Assembly (NCBI GenBank): GCA_946480245.1
Contig: CAMLIZ010000155.1
Location: 1-10,980, forward strand
Length of the DNA stretch: 10,980 nucleotides
Source of the DNA: an uncultured Pseudomonadota bacterium
GTDB taxonomy: Bacteria > Pseudomonadota > Gammaproteobacteria > Burkholderiales > Burkholderiaceae
Reading direction: 5' to 3'
A program made the translations under genes and the position numbers. Within the stretch, counting starts at the first letter, position 1, and each line of letters opens with the position of its first letter. Under the pieces are notes generated by a model, which had not been told where the DNA came from, did not search any database, and was given only the letters and a program-made list of their open reading frames with translations. Positions 1 to 5,321 of this stretch are shown in pieces.

Positions 1-141
1 GGCGACGAGATGGGCCGCTTCCTGCTCGGCTCCACCGTGGTGATGCTGTTCCCGCGCGCCTGCATGCGCTTCTCGCCCACGTGGGCGCCGCAGATGCCGG
101 TGCGCATGGGCGAAGCGATGGCGGAGTTCGTGACCCGCTAG
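1..141 (+). CDS. psd: Phosphatidylserine decarboxylase, C-terminal fragment (5' end outside window)
   Basis: The last 46 residues of a protein read in frame 1 from the window edge to a TAG stop. They contain G-D-E-M-G-R-F-L-L-G-S-T-V-V-M-L-F, the signature of phosphatidylserine decarboxylase. In this family the proenzyme cuts itself before the serine of LGST (Ser codon at 31-33) and that serine becomes the pyruvoyl cofactor at the N-terminus of the small alpha chain. So this fragment holds the cleavage site and most of the alpha chain. The enzyme converts phosphatidylserine to phosphatidylethanolamine at the inner membrane. The family is identified by the motif and its C-terminal position; the beta chain lies upstream and was not seen. 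Confidence 0.92.
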   Translation, partial: GDEMGRFLLGSTVVMLFPRACMRFSPTWAPQMPVRMGEAMAEFVTR

Positions 142-146
142 CGCCG

Positions 147-164
147 CCCCCGCGAAGACGGGGG
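147..164 (+). terminator. Short GC hairpin after psd, possible weak terminator
   Basis: A perfect 6-bp stem (CCCCCG at 147-152, CGGGGG at 159-164) closes a 6-base loop, starting five bases after the psd stop codon. No run of T follows, so it does not meet the usual rho-independent pattern. It may only slow polymerase or protect the 3' end. Confidence 0.35.
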
Positions 165-167
165 AAG

Positions 168-181
168 GTGACGCACGTCAC
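168..181. promoter_or_regulatory. CRP/FNR-family-like palindrome
   Basis: GTGACG-CA-CGTCAC is a perfect 14-base palindrome with a 2-base centre. Read as GTGA-N6-TCAC it matches the core of the CRP consensus TGTGA-N6-TCACA, lacking only the outer T and A. Its centre lies about 43 bases upstream of the start expected from the candidate promoter at 182-211, close to the class II activator position. The sequence match is seen directly; binding by a CRP-family regulator is inferred. Confidence 0.4.
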
Positions 182-211
182 TTGCGGGTGCGTCAGCGCG
201 GCCACGATACT
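182..211 (+). promoter_or_regulatory. Candidate sigma-70 promoter for the lipoprotein gene
   Basis: TTGCGG (182-187) and GATACT (206-211) are separated by 18 bases and lie 64 bases before the lipoprotein start codon. The -10 matches four of six consensus positions and the -35 only three, so an activator at the adjoining palindrome would make sense. In such GC-rich DNA the match alone is weak evidence. Confidence 0.3.
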
Positions 212-275
212 CGCCGCGCCCGCGCCGGGAGAAGCCGGCAGCGGGCGACACCAACATCACCTTCGAGGGAGATCC

Positions 276-2180
276 ATGCACTCGACCGCCTTGCGTCGCA
301 GCGGCCTGCCGGCCGCCGCATCCCTGAGCCTGCTTTTCCTGGCCGCCTGTGGCGGCGGAGGCGGCTCCACCCCGGCACCCGCACCAGCCCCGGTGGCGGA
401 GACGGCGAACCAGTCCCTGAGCGGCGCGGTGATCGACGGCGCGATCGCCGGCGCCACCGTATGCCTGGACCTCAACAACAACGGCAGCTGCGACAGCGGC
501 GAGCCGGTGTCCGGCGTCACCGACGCGCAAGGCCACTACACGATCAGCGGGCTCACGGCCTCGCAGGTGGCAGGCTTTGCGGTGGTGGCCATGGTGCCCG
601 CAGGCGCGAGCGATGCCGACAACGGCACGGTCGCGCAGGCCTACACGCTGCACGCCCCGGCCGGCAAGCAGGCGCTGGTGAGCCCGGTGACCACGATGGT
701 GCAGACCGCCGTGGCCGGCGGCATGACGCTGGCGCAAGCCGAAGCCGCGGTCGCGGCCCAGCTGCAGGTGAGCACGGCCAGCCTCTATCACGACTACACG
801 GCGGCGGGCAGCAGTGACGACAGCACGTTGCAGGCCTTCGTACCCCAGGTGGTGAGCCTGCTGCAGGCCAGCGGCACGCCCGAGATCGGCGGCGGCGTGA
901 GCGACGGCACGCAATACCAGGTGCGCCTGCTCAACTTCACGAGCCCGAGCACCTACACGCTGCGCTACTACTACGCGCCCGTCGCCAGCGCCGATGCCGA
1001 CGGGCTGCTGCCCTCCTATGACGAACGCGTCGGCTTCAGCAACGGCGTTCCCACGCAACCCGCCGCGCTGTATGACACCGCCCTGTTCGCCGGCCCCGGT
1101 GGGTGGGCGCCGCTCACCAACGGCACCGTGGAGAAGTACAGCGCCGGCAATCCGTACTACTCGCTGACCACCGGCTATCGCTACGCAAGCAGCGGCACGT
1201 GGACCGACGTGAGCGGCAAGAGCCTGGCCGAGGTGGTGCGCATGGCACAGGACCTGTCGGTCAACAGCACCTCCACCATGGTGGGCGTGAATCCGGATTC
1301 GCTGCCCGGCACCATGCCGGTCGGCGCCCGCGTGCGGCGCGTGACCAACACCACCGTCGACACGCCGGTGGGCTATCGCACGTCGGAAGGCTATGTGGCC
1401 AACGTGAGCACGCTGGATGGGCTGGTGACGGCCTACCCGGTGCCGGCCACGCCCTCGCCCGCCAACACCGTCGCCATGGGGTTGCTCCATGGCAGCGCCA
1501 CCTGCCACCAAGATGGCAGCGGCGTGTGCGCCGGCGAGTCGATGCGCGCGGCCTTCGGCGCCAGCGGCAGCGCCACCTACTACCTGTGCGACTTCGCGCC
1601 CGGGTCGGGCACCACCTCCAACTGCAGCGTGGCCGGCGCCGGCACGTACAGCATCGTGAGCGCGGCCGATGGCAGCACGCCGATCATGCGTTTCGCCGGC
1701 ATGCCGGCGGCCGCGGGCGTGCAGACCTACATGCGCGTGTTCGTGCAGCGCAATGCGCACGTCTACTACGGCTGGCAGGACAAGCCCGGCACGGTCTTCG
1801 TGACCACGCGCCTGAACCGCGTGGCGTTCGAAGCACTCGCCGCCGCGCTCGGCATCACGCCACCGGTCGTGGAGGACACGGCCTCGGTGTATGCCGGCAA
1901 CTGGAGCGCCAGCTACACCGGCGGCGACACCGGCAGCTGCGGCTCGGTGCTGATCGATCCCGCCGGCTACCTCACGGGCAGCTGCACCTCCACCGGCATG
2001 GGCGGCAACTTCACCGTGTCCGGCCGCGTGACCGGCAGCGGCATCGCCAGCTTCACCGCCAGCGGCTCCACAAGCAGCGGCGCCGTGTTCTCCGGCAGCT
2101 TCACCACCACCAGCGGTTCGGGCAGCTGGACGCTCAGCAGTGCAGGCCTGACCGGTACCTGGGCCGCGACCAGGCCCTGA
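276..2180 (+). CDS. Large secreted lipoprotein with SdrD_B/Cna-like N-terminal domain
   Basis: A 634-residue protein of unknown function. Residues 1-25 are a lipoprotein signal peptide: arginines near the start, a hydrophobic core, and the lipobox L-A-A-C with Cys25 as the lipidated residue. A Gly-rich then Pro/Ala-rich linker (26-40) follows. Residues 48-95 resemble the Cna-B/SdrD_B or carboxypeptidase-regulatory fold, with D65-L-N-N-N-G-S-C-D-S-G-E76, an EF-hand-type spacing of acidic and Asn ligands, and Cys63/Cys72 close enough for a disulfide. Residues about 135-195 include S-P-V-T-T-M-V and an alanine-rich helical stretch seen in related lipoproteins. Residues about 539-634 are a Gly/Ser/Thr-rich beta domain with regular GxW/GxF-like strands. 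The start at 276 is chosen for the GAGGGA ribosome site at 265-270 and because longer frames would overlap psd and lack a signal peptide. It is apparently a single-gene unit. Location in the envelope is well supported; the role is not known. Confidence 0.85.
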   Translation: MHSTALRRSGLPAAASLSLLFLAACGGGGGSTPAPAPAPVAETANQSLSGAVIDGAIAGATVCLDLNNNGSCDSGEPVSGVTDAQGHYTISGLTASQVAGFAVVAMVPAGASDADNGTVAQAYTLHAPAGKQALVSPVTTMVQTAVAGGMTLAQAEAAVAAQLQVSTASLYHDYTAAGSSDDSTLQAFVPQVVSLLQASGTPEIGGGVSDGTQYQVRLLNFTSPSTYTLRYYYAPVASADADGLLPSYDERVGFSNGVPTQPAALYDTALFAGPGGWAPLTNGTVEKYSAGNPYYSLTTGYRYASSGTWTDVSGKSLAEVVRMAQDLSVNSTSTMVGVNPDSLPGTMPVGARVRRVTNTTVDTPVGYRTSEGYVANVSTLDGLVTAYPVPATPSPANTVAMGLLHGSATCHQDGSGVCAGESMRAAFGASGSATYYLCDFAPGSGTTSNCSVAGAGTYSIVSAADGSTPIMRFAGMPAAAGVQTYMRVFVQRNAHVYYGWQDKPGTVFVTTRLNRVAFEALAAALGITPPVVEDTASVYAGNWSASYTGGDTGSCGSVLIDPAGYLTGSCTSTGMGGNFTVSGRVTGSGIASFTASGSTSSGAVFSGSFTTTSGSGSWTLSSAGLTGTWAATRP

Positions 2181-2194
2181 GCCCCGCAACGGGT

Positions 2195-2214
2195 GCGGCC
2201 GGCCCGACGGCCGC
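2195..2214 (+). terminator. Terminator-like hairpin after the lipoprotein gene
   Basis: A perfect 7-bp stem (GCGGCCG at 2195-2201, CGGCCGC at 2208-2214) with a 6-base loop begins 14 bases after the lipoprotein stop, followed by TT only. The stem is strong but the T tract is short, as is common in high-GC genomes. It would separate the lipoprotein gene from the redox operon. Confidence 0.5.
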
Positions 2215-2242
2215 TTGCTCGGGCGCAAGGCTGCGCTAATGT
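2215..2242 (+). promoter_or_regulatory. Candidate promoter of the PepSY/DUF2271 redox operon
   Basis: TTGCTC (2215-2220) and TAATGT (2237-2242) are 16 bases apart in the only gap before the operon. Each matches three of six consensus positions. If correct, transcription would start near 2249, exactly where the large inverted repeat begins, so that repeat would form the 5' end of the mRNA or act as an operator at the start site. The -10 could also be GCTAAT at 2235-2240. No AT-rich Fur-box-like sequence was seen. Confidence 0.3.
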
Positions 2243-2248
2243 TCCCGG

Positions 2249-2284
2249 CGCATCCTTGGCATCGTTGCGAATGCCGAGGATGCG
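2249..2284 (+). promoter_or_regulatory. 14-bp inverted repeat enclosing the ribosome binding site of the redox operon
   Basis: Left arm CGCATCCTTGGCAT (2249-2262) and right arm ATGCCGAGGATGCG (2271-2284) pair over 14 positions with a single G-U wobble and no bulge, around an 8-base loop. The GAGG Shine-Dalgarno element (2276-2279) for the start codon at 2289 is wholly inside the right arm. As RNA this hairpin would hide the ribosome site and would need to be opened by the ribosome, a protein, a ligand or heat. As DNA it could be an operator for a dimeric repressor at the transcription start. The structure is seen directly; the regulatory role is inferred. Confidence 0.6.
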
Positions 2285-2288
2285 ATCC

Positions 2289-2639
2289 ATGCAGTGCCCC
2301 TCCACCACCCACCGCCTGGTGCTGGCACTGCTGGTCGCAGCGGCCCAGCCCGCGTGGTCGGCCAGCGACTGCGATGCGCCCCCCGAATCCTGGCAGCCAC
2401 AGAGTGCCGTGCAGGCGCTCGCCGAACGCAACGGCTGGCAGGTCGATCGCCTGAAGATCGACGACGGCTGCTATGAGCTCAGGGGCCGCGACGCCGCGGG
2501 CCGGCGCTTCAAGGCCAAGCTCGACCCCGCCACCTTGCAGGTGCTGCACATGCGGCGCAACGGGCACGGCCAGCGCGAGCGCGAGCGCAGCCGGCACCCC
2601 GAATCCCATCTACCCCCTTCGACAGGAGTCAACGAATGA
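2289..2639 (+). CDS. Small exported PepSY-domain protein
   Basis: A 116-residue protein. Residues 1 to about 25 form a Sec signal peptide (hydrophobic core L-V-L-A-L-L-V-A-A-A, probable cut near A-W-S-A), so the mature part is periplasmic. Residues 36-88 fit the PepSY_2 type: an A-V-Q-A-L-A-E-R-N-G-W helix, then V-D-R-L-K-I-D-D-G-C-Y-E-L-R-G-R-D-A-A-G-R-R-F as strands, then D-P-A-T-L-Q-V-L. Mature Cys28 and Cys61 could form a disulfide. The tail from about residue 89 is rich in Arg, His and Glu and carries the ribosome site of the next gene. The start at 2289 was chosen for GAGG nine bases upstream and the clean signal peptide; ATGs at 2271 and 2280 are in frame but lie inside the upstream hairpin. 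The stop overlaps the next start as ATGA, indicating translational coupling. PepSY domains occur in redox and protease-inhibitor settings; here the context suggests an electron-transfer accessory. Confidence 0.85.
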   Translation: MQCPSTTHRLVLALLVAAAQPAWSASDCDAPPESWQPQSAVQALAERNGWQVDRLKIDDGCYELRGRDAAGRRFKAKLDPATLQVLHMRRNGHGQRERERSRHPESHLPPSTGVNE

Positions 2640-3103
2640 AGCATGCATGGCCTCTTGCCGCAGTTGCCGGCGCACTGGTCGTGCCGTCGATCGCGTCGGC
2701 ACGCCAGGTCACGCTCGAGACGCAGCTCACGAGCTACGGCGGCGACGGCGCCTACCTCGCCATCTACCTCACCGATCGCAGCGGTCGCTACCAGAGCACG
2801 CTGTGGGTCGCCGGCACGAAGGCCAAGTACTGGCGCCACCTGGGCGACTGGTACCGCGCCACCGCAGGCAAGGTCAAGGTCGACGGCATCAGCGGTGCCA
2901 GCGTGGGCGCCGGCAAGAACCTGCGCGTGAGCGTCGACGTGGCCGACGCCCTGCTCGATGCGGGCTACGAAGTCCACATCGACACGGCCGTCGAGAAGAT
3001 GAAGGACAACCCGTCCGAGGTGGTGGTGCCGCTCACCGCCGCCGGGGCCGGCAAGCCCGTCGCGGGTCGCGGATACGTCAAGTCGTTCCGCTACACGCTC
3101 TGA
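2636..3103 (+). CDS. DUF2271 periplasmic protein with candidate FMN-attachment motif
   Basis: A 155-residue protein with a Sec signal peptide (residues 1-22, cut near A-S-A-R). The mature part matches the DUF2271 family: a strand pair A-Y-L-A-I-Y-L-T-D-R-S-G (39-50), an aromatic Y-W-R-H-L-G-D-W-Y segment (65-73), then V-D-G-I-S-G-A-S (82-89), followed by beta strands ending in K-S-F-R-Y-T-L. D83-G-I-S-G-A-S89 resembles the ApbE flavinylation motif (D-x-x-S/T-G-A-T/S), in which the last Thr or Ser receives FMN through a phosphoester bond. An apbE gene lies in the same operon, which supports the reading. The likely role is a periplasmic electron carrier or terminal flavoprotein served by the membrane reductase encoded next. 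The ribosome site is ACAGGAG (2622-2628), seven bases before ATG. Family assignment is from memory of conserved positions; flavinylation is inferred. Confidence 0.82.
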   Translation: MKHAWPLAAVAGALVVPSIASARQVTLETQLTSYGGDGAYLAIYLTDRSGRYQSTLWVAGTKAKYWRHLGDWYRATAGKVKVDGISGASVGAGKNLRVSVDVADALLDAGYEVHIDTAVEKMKDNPSEVVVPLTAAGAGKPVAGRGYVKSFRYTL

Positions 3104-3119
3104 GGCAACGGCCGGCCCG

Positions 3120-5321
3120 ATGCTTCGCAAGCTGCATTCGATCCCGGGGCTGATCGCCGCGCTGCTGCTGATGGTGGTCGCCCTCAGCGGCGCGGTGCTC
3201 TCGGTGTTTCCCGCACTGGAGCGGGCCCAGGCGGAGAGCGCTGCCGACATCGACGTGGCGACGCTGGCCGCACGCGTGTGCGCGCGCCTGCCCGGCGTGC
3301 AGACGCTCGTGCGCCAGCCGTCCGGCACGATCGTGGCGTATCACTTGGTGGGCCAGGAGCAGAAGGCCTCGGTCATCGATCCGGCCAGCGGCAACGCGAT
3401 CGCCGACTACCGCGCGTCCGCCTTGCAACGCTGGGTGAAGAACCTGCACCGCAAGCTGTTGCTCGACGACCCGGGCCGGGTGGCCGTGGGCGTGGCTGCC
3501 GGCAGCATGCTGTTCATCGTCATCTCCGGCCTGCTGCTGCTCGCACGCCGCATGGGCGGCTGGCGCCGGCTGTTCGGCCCGGTTCGCGGCAACGCATTGC
3601 AGCGGCTGCACGACGAGAGCGCGCGCATCGTGCTGGTCGGGCTGGTGCTCTCGGCGGCCACGGGCGTGCTGATGTCGCTGTCCACCTTCGGCCTGCTGCC
3701 CGAAGGCGGCGGTGCCGATCCGCTGGCGGATGTGCAGCCCAGCGCCACCACGGCGATGCCGCTGTCGCGCATGCCGGCGTTGCAGAGCGTGGCGCTGTCC
3801 CGGCTGCAGCAGCTGAAGCTGGCCAGCCCCGACGATCCGACCGACGTGATCGAACTGGACACGGCCGATGGCGCCGGCGCCGTCGATCCGGCGACCGGGA
3901 ACTGGCTTGCCTACAGCCCGTTCGACGGCTGGCAGCGGCTGCATGCGACCGTGCGCATGCTGCACACCGGTGACGGCCTCTGGTGGCTGGCGCTGCTGCT
4001 GGGCGTGGCGGCGCTTGCGGTGCCGCTGCTCGCCGTGACCGGCACGCTGATGTGGGTGCGTCGTCGCCAGGCCCTTCCCCGCCTGGGCGGCAACGTCGCC
4101 GCGCAGGAGGCCGACACGGTGCTGCTGGTCGGCAGCGAGAGCAACACCACCTGGGGCTTCGCGGTGGCGCTGCACGACGCACTCCGGCGCGCCGGCCTCA
4201 AGGTGCACACCGCGGCGATGAACGACGCCGCGGCGCGTTACCGCAGCGCGCGCCGCCTGCTCGTGCTGACCGCCACCTACGGCGACGGCGAGGCCCCCGA
4301 GAGCGCACGCCAGTTCATCGGCAAGCTGGCGTGCCTCACCGTGGGGCCCGACACCTCGTTCGCGGTGCTGGGCTTCGGCGACCGGCAGTTCCCGCAGTTC
4401 TGTGGCTATGCACGGCGGGTGCACGAAGCGCTGGCCGCCAAGGGCCTGGCGCCGCTGCGCACACCGGGCACCGTGGACCGGCAATCGGAACCCGAGTTCC
4501 GCCAATGGTGCGACTGGCTCGCCCAGGCGCTCGGCTGCACGCTCGACATCCGCTACCAGCCGCTGCTGCCGCGCACCACCACGCTGAAGCTCGTCTCGCG
4601 CACCGACTATGGTGCCGACCCGCAGACCGTCACCGCGGTGCTGCGCTTCGCGCCCGCCGATCCGGCGCCGCGGCCGTGGCGCTCCAACCCACTGCCGGCC
4701 TTCGATACCGGCGACCTGCTGGGCGTGCTGCCGCCGGACGGCGCCGCGCCGCGCTACTACTCGCTGGCCAGTGCGGCCGCGGACGGGGTGGTGGAGATCT
4801 GCGTGCGGCGCCATCCGGACGGCGCCTGCTCGAGCTATCTCACCAGCCTGCAGCCGGGCGCGACGATCCAGGCTTTCGTGCGCCCGCATGAAAGCTTCCG
4901 CCCGGCGGCGGGAGCCGCACCGGTGATCCTGGTCGGCGCCGGCACCGGCATCGGCCCGCTGATCGGATTTGCGCGCCACAACCCGCCGCAGCGGCCGATG
5001 CATCTTTACTTCGGCGCGCGCGACGCCGACGACGGCTTCCTCTACCGGGACGAGCTGGACCGCCTCGTCAGCGACCAACGCCTGCACACGCTGACCACGG
5101 CCTTCTCGCGCTCGCCCGCCCGGGCTTATGTGCAGGACCGGCTGGTGGCCGATGCCCCCCGCTTGCGCCAGCTGGTCGCCCAGGGCGCGCAGATCCTCGT
5201 GTGCGGAGGCCGCAAGATGGCCGAGGGCGTGGCCGCGGCATGGGAGCGCATCCTCGCGGGCTCCGGCCTGTCGGTGGCCCAGCTGCGCGCGCAAGGACGC
5301 TATGTCGAAGACGTCTATTGA
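3120..5321 (+). CDS. PepSY-TM / flavodoxin / FAD-NADPH reductase fusion (membrane diflavin reductase)
   Basis: A 733-residue inner-membrane enzyme. Four membrane segments lie at about 8-31, 121-142, 168-190 and 286-313, with two periplasmic PepSY-like loops between 1-2 and 3-4. Histidines sit at or next to the helix ends (H6, H110, H164, H282) and could bind haem b. A flavodoxin domain (about 333-472) has T-A-T-Y-G-D-G-E (384-391) and L-G-F-G-D-R-Q-F (417-424) for FMN. A CysJ/P450-reductase-like module follows: R-Y-Y-S-L-A-S (545-551) for FAD, G-A-C-S-S-Y-L (568-574), G-A-G-T-G-I-G-P (606-613) and C-G-G (695-697) for NADPH, and the typical end R-Y-V-E-D-V-Y. It would pass electrons from NADPH through FAD and FMN to the membrane part and on to a periplasmic acceptor, probably the DUF2271 protein. 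It starts 16 bases after that gene; the ribosome site is poor (GAGG 14 bases away), so coupling is likely. Often annotated as sulfite reductase flavoprotein alpha, but that function is unlikely here. Haem binding is inferred. Confidence 0.88.
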   Translation: MLRKLHSIPGLIAALLLMVVALSGAVLSVFPALERAQAESAADIDVATLAARVCARLPGVQTLVRQPSGTIVAYHLVGQEQKASVIDPASGNAIADYRASALQRWVKNLHRKLLLDDPGRVAVGVAAGSMLFIVISGLLLLARRMGGWRRLFGPVRGNALQRLHDESARIVLVGLVLSAATGVLMSLSTFGLLPEGGGADPLADVQPSATTAMPLSRMPALQSVALSRLQQLKLASPDDPTDVIELDTADGAGAVDPATGNWLAYSPFDGWQRLHATVRMLHTGDGLWWLALLLGVAALAVPLLAVTGTLMWVRRRQALPRLGGNVAAQEADTVLLVGSESNTTWGFAVALHDALRRAGLKVHTAAMNDAAARYRSARRLLVLTATYGDGEAPESARQFIGKLACLTVGPDTSFAVLGFGDRQFPQFCGYARRVHEALAAKGLAPLRTPGTVDRQSEPEFRQWCDWLAQALGCTLDIRYQPLLPRTTTLKLVSRTDYGADPQTVTAVLRFAPADPAPRPWRSNPLPAFDTGDLLGVLPPDGAAPRYYSLASAAADGVVEICVRRHPDGACSSYLTSLQPGATIQAFVRPHESFRPAAGAAPVILVGAGTGIGPLIGFARHNPPQRPMHLYFGARDADDGFLYRDELDRLVSDQRLHTLTTAFSRSPARAYVQDRLVADAPRLRQLVAQGAQILVCGGRKMAEGVAAAWERILAGSGLSVAQLRAQGRYVEDVY

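Noticed and set aside
81..275. Possible N-terminal extension of the lipoprotein to an ATG at 81
   Set aside because: It would overlap the end of psd, put 65 unlikely residues in front of a clear signal peptide and lipobox, and ignore the GAGGGA ribosome site before 276.
2181..2288. Fur box or other known iron operator upstream of the redox operon
   Set aside because: I looked for an AT-rich 19-base GATAATGATAATCATTATC-like site and found none. The only strong symmetric element is the GC-rich inverted repeat at 2249-2284.
138..2609. Very long open frame on the minus strand opposite the lipoprotein gene and the PepSY gene
   Set aside because: Its translation is a low-complexity mix of His, Arg, Ala and Gly, with no recognisable domain. 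It is the expected by-product of high GC third-position bias in the genes on the other strand, which have signal peptides and family motifs.
3120..5321. True sulfite reductase flavoprotein subunit (CysJ)
   Set aside because: The cytoplasmic half resembles CysJ, but it is fused to a PepSY membrane module, and no sulfite reductase haemoprotein gene or cysteine-pathway gene is next to it.
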